A stretch of DNA of 64,000 nt from Acanthosoma haemorrhoidale (GCA_930367205.1 OV884011.1:139621937-139685936); one strand, 5' to 3'; shown: positions 10,956 to 20,300, counted from the stretch's first letter. Translations and numbers: made by a program. The notes: generated by a model not told the origin, from the sequence alone.

Positions 10956-12029
10956 ATGGCGAAAAGACTGCAATTCACCATTAACTTTGTGGGATCACCG
11001 AAGGATAAGAAGACAAATGTTCTCTCAATTACCACAATTAAGACAGAGGAAAATGAAGAATATGTGTTGCCCCTAGAGAAAAGCTTTATGAGTGATCATG
11101 AAGAATTGACTAAGACACTTATTTATAAAAGATTGAGGAACAGTTTTACTCAAAGAGGTCAACAGAAGAGTGTGTGGATTACATTAACCGAGAAAATGAA
11201 AACAATATATTTTGATGAAGAAGGTAATGTAATGTTTGATAATTTATATTTAGAACAAGTAGTGAATAAAGATAAGATGGTTGAATCCACACAAAATAAA
11301 GAGAATGAGCTAAATTTAAAACATATAGCAGAGAAGTTCATGGTTGAGAAGTTTACATGTAAACACTCAAATGCTAAACAGTGGCTAGAGATGTTTGAGA
11401 AAGAATGTAGAAGATGTGGAATCAATGCAGACAGTAATATGATTGAGATATTAAGGTTGTTTTTGGAAAAGTCATGCTTAGACTGGTACTCAGCAACCCT
11501 AACAATATTAACAATGGACTCTGTGTGGTCTGAGTGGAAAGAAAAATTTTTGGAAACTTTTGAAGACCAAGGATGGAGTACAGGAATGCATGCTATATCA
11601 TATAGGTTTAAAGAAGGTCTACTGATGGAATACGCCATGAAAAAAGATAAATTATTGTTAGATATGGATGAGAATATTAGTTCACAGACTTTAGTGATGC
11701 TTATAGCTGCAGGCTTACCTGAGTTCATTAGAAATAAGTTAGATAAGGAAAAATGTGAGAATTCAACCAAATTACTTCATGAAATTAGAAAATGTGAGGG
11801 TCTAGCGAACAAAAATAATTTTATGAAAAAGAAAGATGAAAAACTTTTTAGTAAAAATAAATTTCAAGAAAAAAGGCCATGCAATAATTGTGAACAATTA
11901 AACAAAGGCATCAGATATCATCCAGAAGCTTCATGCTGGTTTAAAAAGAGAGACAAATATGAAACTAGAATACTGGGAAGCAACTCAGTATTAGAAGTAG
12001 ATCTAAATACAGAACAAAAAAACGAATAA
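10956..12029 (+). CDS. gag: G1 copy 1 gag polyprotein
   Basis: A 357-residue frame begins at the first ATG after the LTR, 20 nt downstream. It encodes the structural protein expected to coat element RNA in cytoplasmic particles. The middle (about 11380-11790) is helical in character and resembles retrotransposon gag domains (W-x-E-x-F near the position encoded at 11384). The C-terminal part is lysine-rich and carries one atypical zinc-knuckle-like motif, C-x2-C-x9-H-x4-C, encoded at 11880-11937, wider than the usual CX2CX4HX4C. An in-frame TTG upstream extends into the LTR and is not a credible start. The gene ends four nucleotides after the slippery heptamer. The homologue in copy 2 has 356 residues. 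Confidence 0.9.
   Translation: MAKRLQFTINFVGSPKDKKTNVLSITTIKTEENEEYVLPLEKSFMSDHEELTKTLIYKRLRNSFTQRGQQKSVWITLTEKMKTIYFDEEGNVMFDNLYLEQVVNKDKMVESTQNKENELNLKHIAEKFMVEKFTCKHSNAKQWLEMFEKECRRCGINADSNMIEILRLFLEKSCLDWYSATLTILTMDSVWSEWKEKFLETFEDQGWSTGMHAISYRFKEGLLMEYAMKKDKLLLDMDENISSQTLVMLIAAGLPEFIRNKLDKEKCENSTKLLHEIRKCEGLANKNNFMKKKDEKLFSKNKFQEKRPCNNCEQLNKGIRYHPEASCWFKKRDKYETRILGSNSVLEVDLNTEQKNE
12017..12023 (+). promoter_or_regulatory. -1 ribosomal frameshift site A AAA AAC
   Basis: In the gag frame this heptamer reads A|AAA|AAC, a classical slippery sequence. The gag stop is at 12027-12029. The pol frame is open from 11969 and lies in -1 relative to gag, so slippage here joins the two. Pol has no ATG near its start. 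The heptamer is conserved in copy 2 (56994-57000). Confidence 0.8.
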
Positions 12030-15000
12030 TCACACCATTGATTAAAGTAAAAATATTATTAGAAGAGAAGTTACAGGTAAATGGGACATATGATCCAGGA
12101 TCCCAAGTCTCTCTAATAAATACAAAATTAATTAAGATAAAGAAAAAAACAGAAGATGTTAATAAGATATATTTAAAAACAGTCAATGGTGTGACACAAA
12201 CAAAAGGTTTAGTAACCATAAAAGTGAAAATTTTTGAGATAGAAAAATATGTTGATGTGTTCATTGTAGAGAGAGATGATTTTGAAGATTTTCTTATAGG
12301 ATTAGATATTATCAAAAAATTTAGATTAATTCAAAATGAGAATCTACAAATATTACAGAAGAAAGAAGATGAAACAGGAAATACTGAGAAAAAGAAAGAA
12401 AAAAATGAAGAAGTTAAAGTGAATTTTAATGAACATATCGAAGAAGACGGGTTCAAAATAAAATTAGATCACTTAGATAATATGAGAAAGATTACGATAG
12501 AAAGACTGATAGAAAAGTACAGTACAGTATTTGCCAGGAACAAATATGATGTGGGCACGGTTAAGGATTACGAAGCTAGAATTGACTTACTGGTGGACAG
12601 ATTCTGCAGCAAAAGGCCTTATAGATGCACTATAGCAGATAAGAAGGAAATAGAAGATCAGGTGGCAAAATTATTACAAAATGATCTAATTGAAGAGTCC
12701 TATAGTCCATTCGCAGCCCCCGTAACCTTAGCATTCAAAAGAGATGAAAACAAGCGATCAAGATTATGTATAGATTTTCGTGAATTGAACAAACTAGTTA
12801 TACCACAAGCTCAACCATTCCCATTAATAGATGATTTAATAATACAAACAAGAAACTGCAAATACTTCACCACACTAGATATAAATTCCGCTTTTTGGTC
12901 AATTCCATTACGCATTGAAGATAGACAGAAAACAGGATTTGTCACACAAGAAGGGCACTTCCAATGGACATGCCTACCCTATGGTTTAAAGACATCACCA
13001 GCTATTTTCCAAAGAATTTTATCCAACATCTTAAGAAAGCACAATTTAAAAGACTTTTCAGAAAATTATATAGATGACATCTTAATTTTTTCGAAATCAT
13101 TCACAGAACATATAGAACATATAGAAAAAGTAATAAAAGCAATAGTCAATGAAGGTTTCCGATTAAAATTTAAAAAATGTACATTTGCAGCAGAATCAGC
13201 AAAATACCTTGGACACATAATACAACACAATACAGTAAGACCAATAAAGGACAACTTAATTTCAATAAAAAACTTTCCAACTCCAAAAACCCAAAAGAAC
13301 ATCAGACAATTTTTAGGAAAAATTAATTTTTATCACGAGTATATACCAAAAAGCTCGATATTGCTAGATCCACTGCATAAATTATTAAGGAAAAATGAAA
13401 AATTCTTATGGACGGAAGAGTGTGAAAGATCCTTTGCAGAAGTAAAGAAATTGCTATGTTCCCAACCAGTGTTAGAAATATTTGATAATGATTTACCAAT
13501 AAGAATTTATACAGATGCATCTCTAGAAGGTATTGGTGCAGTTTTGAAACAAGTACAAAACAATGGAAAAGAAAAGCCAGTAGCATACTTTTCAAAAAAA
13601 TTAAGCGAACCGCAAAAAAGGAAAAAAGCAATTTATTTAGAGTGTTTGGCAATCAAAGAGGCATTAAAATATTGGCAATACTGGTTAATTGGAAGAAAAT
13701 TCACTGTATTTTCAGATCACAAACCATTAGAAAATTTAAACATAAGAGCAAGAACGGATGAAGAACTTGGTGAATTAACTTACTATTTGTCACAATACAA
13801 TTTTGAAATTAAATACATTCCGGGAAAGGATAATACCGAAGCAGATAGTTTGAGCAGAAACCCGGTATTAGAACCAATTGAAAATAAAGAAGAAATCCTA
13901 AAAATAGTTAATTTGATAAAAATACAAGAAATTAAAAAAGATCAAGAGGAAAATAGAATATTACAAAACACCAAAACAAAATTAATAGAAAAAGATGGAG
14001 TGTTCTATAAAAAAGTAAGAAATAAAGAAAAGATAATTTTATCTGAAAACTTAAGTTTAGAATTCATTAAAGAAATACATTCTGAATGGTGCCATATAGG
14101 AATTAAACAAATGATGAATAGGGTATGCCCTTATTACACAGCAAAAAATATAACTGCAAATATAAAAAAAGTATGTAAAACCTGTGAAATATGTATTAAA
14201 AACAAATCCAGAGGGCAAGAAAAATATGGGCTAATGTCACAACTAGGGCCAGCAACAAAACCATTCGAAATAATGTCAATCGACACTATTGGAGGTTTTG
14301 GAGGACAACGATCAACAAAAAGATACCTCCACCTGCTTATTGACCACTTCACAAGATATGCATTCATTTCAACATCAAAAACTCAGAGTGCCACTGACTT
14401 CATCAAGTTAGTAAATAATGTGCTGGAAACAGAGAAAATAGGTATAATACTTACAGATCAATACCCAGGAATCAACTCAAGAGAATTCAAAGATTTCCTA
14501 AGGGAAAAGGAGGTTCGATTGATATTTACAGCAGTTAATGCACCCTTTTCCAATGGTTTAAATGAGAGACTAAATCAAACTCTAGTCAATAAAATCAGAT
14601 GTAAAATGAACGAAAAAGGGAAGAAAAGAGCCTGGACAACAGTCGCTAAAGAATGTGTGGATAAATATAATGAAACAGAACATACAGTAACCGGTTTTCC
14701 ACCCAAGTATTTATTGGATGGCACAGATACTAGCATTTTACCTGAAGAATTAAAAAAAAGAAACAATAAAGAAAACTGGATGAATGACAGTAAATTAGCC
14801 TTAGAAAGAACAAAAAAGTCTCATGAATACAACAAGAAAATATTTGATAAATCAAGAAAACATTGGGAATTTAACACAGGAGATACAGTATATATAGAAA
14901 ATGGCAACAAATTGAACAGGAATAAACTAGATGAATTAAAAATTGGTCCCTTTGAAATAACAGAAAAGATATCAAATTCAATATATAAAATAAATACCGG

Positions 15001-15064
15001 AAGAGGAAAGCAAGAAACTGGATTCTTTCACATAACAAAATTACTTCCGATATTACCAGACTGA
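12023..15064 (+). CDS. pol: G1 copy 1 pol polyprotein (PR-RT-RNaseH-IN)
   Basis: An uninterrupted frame of about 1010 codons, expected to be made as a gag-pol fusion by -1 frameshifting. Order: aspartic protease with an unusual D-P-G-S (codon at 12092) and a later FLIGLDIIKK block; RT with LCIDFRELN, LDINSAFWSI, PYGLKTSPAIFQ and active-site YIDD (13067-13078); RNase H with YTDAS (Asp codon 13514), the YLECLAIKEAL block and SDHKPL; integrase with an HX4H...CX2C zinc domain and catalytic triad at 14282 (D), 14456 (D) and 14564 (E), with exactly 35 residues between the last two. A GPF module near 14945 follows. No chromodomain is evident. It ends 36 bp before the 3' LTR. Confidence 0.95.
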   Translation, partial: RIITPLIKVKILLEEKLQVNGTYDPGSQVSLINTKLIKIKKKTEDVNKIYLKTVNGVTQTKGLVTIKVKIFEIEKYVDVFIVERDDFEDFLIGLDIIKKFRLIQNENLQILQKKEDETGNTEKKKEKNEEVKVNFNEHIEEDGFKIKLDHLDNMRKITIERLIEKYSTVFARNKYDVGTVKDYEARIDLLVDRFCSKRPYRCTIADKKEIEDQVAKLLQNDLIEESYSPFAAPVTLAFKRDENKRSRLCIDFRELNKLVIPQAQPFPLIDDLIIQTRNCKYFTTLDINSAFWSIPLRIEDRQKTGFVTQEGHFQWTCLPYGLKTSPAIFQRILSNILRKHNLKDFSENYIDDILIFSKSFTEHIEHIEKVIKAIVNEGFRLKFKKCTFAAESAKYLGHIIQHNTVRPIKDNLISIKNFPTPKTQKNIRQFLGKINFYHEYIPKSSILLDPLHKLLRKNEKFLWTEECERSFAEVKKLLCSQPVLEIFDNDLPIRIYTDASLEGIGAVLKQVQNNGKEKPVAYFSKKLSEPQKRKKAIYLECLAIKEALKYWQYWLIGRKFTVFSDHKPLENLNIRARTDEELGELTYYLSQYNFEIKYIPGKDNTEADSLSRNPVLEPIENKEEILKIVNLIKIQEIKKDQEENRILQNTKTKLIEKDGVFYKKVRNKEKIILSENLSLEFIKEIHSEWCHIGIKQMMNRVCPYYTAKNITANIKKVCKTCEICIKNKSRGQEKYGLMSQLGPATKPFEIMSIDTIGGFGGQRSTKRYLHLLIDHFTRYAFISTSKTQSATDFIKLVNNVLETEKIGIILTDQYPGINSREFKDFLREKEVRLIFTAVNAPFSNGLNERLNQTLVNKIRCKMNEKGKKRAWTTVAKECVDKYNETEHTVTGFPPKYLLDGTDTSILPEELKKRNNKENWMNDSKLALERTKKSHEYNKKIFDKSRKHWEFNTGDTVYIENGNKLNRNKLDELKIGPFEITEKISNSIYKINTGRGKQETGFFHITKLLPILPD

Positions 15065-15087
15065 AAATTTTCAAAGAATTTTCACCT

Positions 15088-15100
15088 CAGAGAGGGGAGA
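15088..15100 (+). promoter_or_regulatory. Polypurine tract
   Basis: The purine run agagaggggaga directly abuts the 3' LTR, the expected plus-strand primer for reverse transcription. It is conserved in reverse at 53929-53940 and 58396-58407. Confidence 0.85.
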
Positions 15101-15400
15101 TGTAATGAAAGTGATCTCTCTTTCATTTGAATTTGCCGTGCTGCTTCCACTGGCCCCCACCAGATGGAGCATCAGTTATCAGATAGAGAAGGTTATGTGA
15201 GATAACAGAACATGTAAATAGTGTAAATAGAGAATTGATAGTTAGAAACTGTAATTGTCGTTTCTTTGTTTACAGGTAAGATTGTGTAAATCAATATTAA
15301 TAATTGTTATAATATAATATATAGTGAATAAAATTGCTAACTTTGTTTACAGAGAAACTGATTTCAGTTTATTCACCCCACCTTCAATAATTGTCTTACA
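15101..15400 (+). repeat. G1 copy 1 3' LTR
   Basis: It appears identical to the 5' LTR over 300 bp. AATAAA is at 15327-15332. TATA follows at 15401-15404, within a TA tract. Confidence 0.95.
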
Positions 15401-15414
15401 TATATATATATATA

Positions 15415-15589
15415 AGTTAAATTCGGACGCAGCCAGCCTAATTCTCAAGTCATCGGAATGTAAACATCCCGAATGTATTTAGAGAGGCTTTAAAAGGCTA
15501 AAATAAAAACAGTCTTGTGACAACTCTCGTTCTGTAACTACATTCAACCTCTTTCCTTTCTCTTCACGTTTTCGTTGACGATCATTAAG
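15415..15589 (+). repeat. G2 5' LTR
   Basis: About 175 bp between AGTTAA and the primer site. It contains aaaataaaaa near 15502 as a possible poly(A) signal. A reverse, 5'-truncated copy lies at 10454-10616. Confidence 0.8.
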
Positions 15590-15607
15590 TGGTGCCGAAA
15601 CCCGGGA
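15590..15607 (+). promoter_or_regulatory. tRNA-Phe primer binding site
   Basis: TGGTGCCGAAACCCGGGA is the expected complement of the 3' end of metazoan tRNA-Phe including CCA. It abuts the LTR. A one-mismatch version is in reverse at 53393-53409. Confidence 0.85.
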
Positions 15608-15697
15608 GTGGAGTGGGTTCGAGTCATTAACGTGCGAGTTGGCTTTTGTTTTTTTTTCCTTCTCATTCGTTTTCGCGTAATTTAATTAAAGGAAGTA

Positions 15698-16776
15698 ATG
15701 GTGGACTTGCGGCCGGCAGCGTTTGAAGATCCACAGTTACCTAAAGAAACCATAGCTGAAGCCCATGCGAACTCGCTGGCATGGATGAAGGTGCGGGCAG
15801 TGACGTCGCAGGACGTGAGGAAAATGATCTCAGACCTCGAAAAATTTTCCGGGGAACTAGGTGAGTTGAATCATTTTCTCAAAGGTGGGTATAGAATTAT
15901 GGAGAGGATACAAGCCAAGATGGATGAAGGGTTACTCGACCCAGGTGACGCTAAGTCAATAAAGGCAGACCTAGTGTGCAGGGTGAAAAGGAAGGTGCTG
16001 AACCTGATACAGACGGACGAGGAAACCCCATGGGAGATAGTAAAGACGAGACTGAAAAAAGCATATGGGGGGGGGGGCGATGGACCCCAGAGGAGGATAT
16101 CTTCCAAATGTTTCGAGAAATGAAATCTCCGAGACAGAATAGTGGACAGTATGCTGCAGTCCTGGTAGTCCGCTACAATAAAATAAATGAGAAAATGAGG
16201 GAGACAACTAGCGCCGAGGAAGTGGAGGGCAGGATGGGGTTCCAGTCTACAATTTTAAAGGTACAATTAGCGAAGGAGACGGGAAGGAAGGAAGGGTTCC
16301 CTAATGAGCGATCGTTCCTAGAATGCGCCCAGGCGATGATAGATGCTAGTGCAAGAGAGGAAGAAGTAAAAATGAACGAAGATGACAACGATTGGAGCCA
16401 GATCCCATACAGGAGAAACAGAACCCCAAAAGCAGGGTGGAAGAGACAAGAAACGCCGTTTGCCGGTAGAGACAGGGGAGCGACAAGGGAGAGACGATTG
16501 GGAATGACGAGGCCTAGGTACGCACCTCGGAAAGAAGATAGGAAATGTCATGGCTGTGGAAAGACGGGCCATCTGGTAGCTCAGTGTCCTCGCACTAAGT
16601 GCTTTGAGTGTGGGGAAGAAGGACACATAGCAAGACAATGTTCATACTTGTTTCGTAGAAAGGAATTTTACAAAGCAGAACCAATGGAGGTGAATAACCA
16701 GGGAATCCGGGAGAGGCGGAGCGCGACACCAAGAGAAAATGGATCATCGGGCGACGAGTCATCAGGGACGTCATAG
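15698..16776 (+). pseudogene. gag: G2 gag (frameshifted at a G run)
   Basis: It starts at ATG 15698 after a pyrimidine-rich leader (MVDLRPAAFEDP...). The frame changes at a run of 11 G (16067-16077): the first part stops at 16123, while the continuation lies in another frame to 16776. The C-terminal part is basic and carries two consecutive CX2CX4HX4C zinc knuckles at about 16546-16641 (CHGCGKTGHLVAQC and CFECGEEGHIARQC). The knuckles are characteristic of nucleocapsid RNA binding. The G run could be mutational slippage or a sequencing error, so gag might be intact in reality, but the downstream pol is clearly broken. The same N-terminus occurs in reverse at 53266. Confidence 0.85.
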
Positions 16777-16914
16777 GCAGACGGAGAGGAGTCGAAGCGC
16801 AGCGGAAGCAGAAGACGAGGGTGGCAGAAGAATCCCTCGCGCAGATGGGAGCGGCGTACGGAGGCCTGAGGAGAGTGGCAGCAGAGAGGCGACCGCATCC
16901 TAAGGTGCAATTCA

Positions 16915-19125
16915 GTGCGGGAAAGGATGTGTGGTTTGCCAATTATCGAGTTCGGGAAGGGGGAGAGGTGCCTCATTGATACTGGCAGCACCAATGCAAT
17001 AATATCTCATGGTGCGTTAGAGAGGTTGAGTGGAGGAGAGAGGGCACACCAGATCAAGTTATGTAAGTGTAAATTACTTACTCTGGGGGGACCCTGCGAA
17101 GTAATGGGAGAAGCGATCGTGGGGCTGGACGAATGAGCGAAAGTAATGGGTGACATAAAAGTACACGTCGTGGAAGACATGCCGCGGGAATAATAGATAA
17201 TAGTGGGGTGTGATTTACTGGGAAAAGTAGGCGCGCGCATTGAAAATGAGGGTGAGAACTGGAGGATCAAACTAGGGAAGCAAACCTATCGAAGCCGTTG
17301 GGGCGTAAGGGGCGAAACGGAGCAAATAGGAGTGGTCAAGAGAGTGGAGGATTGGAGGGAGAGTCTGCGGAGCGAGTTGAGGGGTATTTTTTTCGCTGAA
17401 GGGGACACGCTAGGAGCAACGGGGAAAACGCTACATGAGATCCCGTTAAAAGTAGAGCGGGTGACGTCTGTGAAGGAGAGGCGGTATCCGCAAGCGCTCA
17501 GACAACACATTAGAAAGGAGATCGAGGATTTCAAGTGCCAAGGTATCATCAGAGATAGCACGTCTCCGTATAATAGCTCTTTGTGGGCAGTGAAAAAGAA
17601 AAGTCGACCGGGAGAAAGTGAGGAAAATACCGAGTTGCGGTGGATTTTCGGAAACTTAACGACAATTCCCTGGACGAAAAATGTCCGATACCGCGGTTCG
17701 AAGACATCCTAGACTGACTCATCCGTTTTTTAGCACATTAGACTTAAAAGCAGGGTACCATCAGATCAAGCTAGCTGCGCATGACCAACATAAAACGGTG
17801 TTCTCGTTTGAAAGAGGGCATTTTGAGTTCACAAGAATGCCGCTTGGTCTCAAAAATGCTCCATTAACCTTTCAGCGTCTCATGGACGATCTTCTGAGAG
17901 GAATGGACGAAAATATGTGCCAAATTTACATGGATGACCTGCTAATCTTCAGCTGAACGGAATCGGAACATATTCAACACCTCCGGAACGTATATAGGAG
18001 ATTAAGAGATTTCGGGTTGAAACTATCAATAGACAAATCGTCACTGGGGTAGGAGCAGATTAGTTTTTTACGGCACACAATCTCGCAGGAAGGGGTTCAA
18101 CCAGACTCGACGAAAGTAGAAGTGATCAAGAAAATGGAGGTGCCAAAAGACGTAAAAGGGATTCGGAGATTACTGGGTACGCTCAATTACTACCGCCGTT
18201 TCGTGCCGGACATGGCAGAATATATGGTACCAATATTATTAACTTATTACGGAAAGGAGCACGGATAATGATCACGCCGCTCATAGAGGAGAATATCCGC
18301 AAATGCTTGGCACGTTTGCAGGAGGCGCCGATTTTGGATTTCCCTAACTTCGAAAAGGATTTCACGATCACTACCGACGCAAGCGACTATGCCTTGGGGG
18401 CAGTATTGTCACAAGAAGGTGGGGACGGGGAAAGACTGGTGGCTTATGTGAGCAGACGCCTGACGGACACGGAGGCGCGGTACAGCGCTCTGGAACGAGA
18501 ACTCCTCAGGATAGTATGCATTTGGCAGAAGGTTTCGAATACATACGGACCACCAACCTCTTCAATGGGTTGGAAAATTCAAAGAATCCTCCTCTAGGGT
18601 AACGAGGTGGAAGGAATTCTTAGCGCAATACAATCTGGATATCGTATATAAGCCAGGAAAAGACAACGTCGTGGCAGATTGGCTGTCGCGCGCTATTATG
18701 GTGAACGCCATAGAAGAAGGGGAAGCTTCGAGCGGTATGAGGCAATTTATTGAGGAATTGATGCCTGGAGAAGTGGGCAGGAGCAGCATGCGGGAAGATA
18801 GTGACAGGAGTGCGGATCCACCATCAGACGAGTTTATAGGGGAGAGACCGCGTGATATGGAGACGATGGATGAAATTATCAATGATAAGCGGAGGCAGAT
18901 CATTTGGAAAACTCAAACATCGGGTACTCTGGAAATTCTCCATAGTACGTAAGGCAGAAGATCACGACGATTTGGTCACCACCGGGAGTTCAAGGAGATC
19001 AAATTTGTCAGGCTCTCAAGGACGTGTCAAAACCTGGTAAAACACACCATTTATTCGTGGCCAACACGACTGTGTGGAACAAAATTAAAAAGCTGTGGCA
19101 GAAAGAGCTCTTGTGCAGAAACATG
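16915..19125 (+). pseudogene. pol: G2 pol remnant (PR-RT-RNaseH, integrase missing)
   Basis: A broken polyprotein spread over several frames. A protease block with D-T-G-S lies near 16977, followed by GCDLLGK near 17200. RT segments run from about 17370 (GIIRDSTSPYNSSLWAV) through LDLKAGYHQIKL (17741) and MPLGLKNAP to the active-site YMDD at about 17929-17940, just before a TGA stop (17954). Further pieces include LLGTLNYYRRFVPD (about 18170), RNase H TDASDYALGAVLSQE (about 18373) and GKDNVVADWLSR (about 18655). Stops and frameshifts break it at about 17137, 17690, 17954, 18050, 18250 and 18540. The sequence to 19125 is the last G2-like part. No integrase catalytic region is present. Confidence 0.85.
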
Positions 19126-19129
19126 TGTG

Positions 19130-20056
19130 CTCCTTAGAGGCTTGTTGTTGGCGGGCCTAGTGCCGCGATGACCACCATTTCCTCTGCTTTACTCGATCTT
19201 GTGAGTTTCCATCGTGCCGGTAGCGGTGGTGGTGTCAAGTCTTTGAATAGGGGGTTTAGACTGTGTTTCATCGAGTCGAAGAACTTGATGTGTCTTCTTT
19301 TGATGACGTCGGTGATGGTGGGGAGCTCGAACTTTTCGTGCATGTCAGAAGCCTTCACGAAAGAGGGTATGCCAGAGTGCCACTCGCAGGATCTTGTCCT
19401 GGAAGCTCTGGAGTCGAGTTATGGTGCTGCCATGTAGGAATCTAAAGAGTGGTGCCCCAAACAGTAGAGCTGGCCTCAGGAAGCTCTTGTATATTAAGAG
19501 TTTCAGTCGAAGGGATATGGCCTGGCTTGTGATGAGATGCTGGAGAGAGTAGTAAGTTCTGCGTACTCGTTTCAATTTCTTCTGCAAATGTGTGCCGAAC
19601 GTTATGTGTCTACCTAGGCTGATGCCTAGGTAGCAGATGCTGTTGGCAAGTTTGCATTGAGTCCCGTCTATGGTGAAGCTGGGTGGACGCTTTCTTTTTC
19701 CATGCTGGAAAGAGAAGATGATACCCTGTGTCTTGGCTGGGTTCACTTGAATGTGGATAGCTAGGAACCTGTCGGCGATTAATTGACTGGCACCCTCTGC
19801 AGCCTTTAAAGCTTTCGCTGGGTTGAGGCTGGTGCCGTTGACCCCTATATCGTCCGTATATGCCGCTACCTTACAACTGGAGTATGATGCTCCTACTATG
19901 TGCGCGGTGTATGTTGAAGAGGAGGGGCCCCAGCACCGACCCTTGGGGAACTCCGACAACGAAATCTCTTCTGGTGGTTAATACGGCTTTTATTCGCACA
20001 GAAAATGTTCTGTCTGCTAGGCACATGATGATCTGGAGTTATGCACTAAGTATAAA
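19130..20056 (-). pseudogene. Jockey-type LINE fragment (family J-A), RT C-terminal half
   Basis: On the minus strand a 204-codon frame (19959-19345) starts just after the RT GVPQG-type block. It contains Y-T-D-D-I (a variant of the YADD active site), NPAKTQ, CYLGISLGRH and a C-terminal LRLKLLIYKSFLRPALLFGAP segment. The family is Jockey-like from motif order. It is 5'-truncated and replaces the 3' part of G2, abutting the last ~20 bp of its LTR. A second copy in the same orientation lies at 48478-49370. The remaining sequence to 19130 is 3' tail. Confidence 0.8.
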
Positions 20057-20076
20057 GTCGTTGACGATCATTAACT
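20057..20076 (+). repeat. Residual 3' LTR end of G2
   Basis: The sequence cgttgacgatcattaact matches the LTR terminus at 15573-15589 and the start of the reverse LTR at 10454. It is followed by TATA and a TA tract to about 20093. Confidence 0.75.
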
Positions 20077-20150
20077 TATATATATATATATATAGTAGAC
20101 AATTAAATAAAAATATCGAATACAAAAAGAAAAGTCAAAAAATATAATAT

Positions 20151-20300
20151 AATGAATGAATGAATCGTTCCTAGACTAACGAGCGTCTTTTTCGATGGTG
20201 AGGACTTGTTGGAAAATTTTCTAATACATCCGGATATTAGGAGGTAGAGAATTCAAGAGGTTAGTGTAGGGAGCAAGGAAAGATCGATCGTATGCTATGA
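20151..20300 (-). pseudogene. CR1/RTE-like LINE C-terminal scrap
   Basis: On the minus strand, 20300-20224 encodes SFLAPYTNLLNSLPPNIR, resembling the terminal L-W-N-S-L-P-x-x-I-R block of CR1- or RTE-like polymerases. A stop follows soon after. The sequence ends at 20151-20165 in three copies of a tetranucleotide (aatg on the plus strand), as at the 3' tails of such elements. It is too short to name a clade. Confidence 0.45.

Larger units (their letters stand above)
10636..15400 (+). mobile_element. G1 copy 1: intact Ty3/Gypsy-type LTR retrotransposon
   Basis: A 4765-bp element with two 300-bp LTRs (10636-10935 and 15101-15400) that I could not tell apart by eye. The termini are TGTAA...TTACA, and both sides are flanked by TATA within a (TA)n tract (10632-10635 and 15401-15404). 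Between the LTRs are a primer-like sequence, gag, a -1 frameshift site, pol (PR-RT-RNaseH-IN) and a purine-rich tract. There is no env-like frame. The order RT-RNaseH-IN and the GPF module place it in Ty3/Gypsy (Metaviridae-type). Intact frames and matching LTRs indicate a very recent insertion. It interrupts a TA tract lying between two G2 LTRs. Confidence 0.95.
15415..20076 (+). mobile_element. G2: decayed Gypsy-type element with tRNA-Phe primer site
   Basis: The element starts at AGTTAA (15415) and ends at TTAACT (20071-20076). Both sides are flanked by TATA (15411-15414 and 20077-20080). Inside are a short 5' LTR, a primer site, gag with two zinc knuckles and a broken pol. The integrase region and nearly all of the 3' LTR were lost where a Jockey fragment (19130-20056) now lies, leaving about 20 bp of LTR end. 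The AGT...ACT ends and TATA target recall the gypsy/17.6 group of insect elements. Codon use is markedly GC-richer than in G1. Confidence 0.8.

Noticed and set aside
10957..10970. tggcgaaaagactg as a tRNA primer site
   Set aside because: It starts 21 nt inside the element and overlaps the gag start codon. Its match to a tRNA 3' end beyond TGGCG is not evident, while the adjacent self-complementary site fits better.
11159..11770. 203-codon minus-strand frame opposite gag, with similar ones opposite pol
   Set aside because: Antisense shadows of G1 coding sequence. They recur in copy 2 only because the element does.
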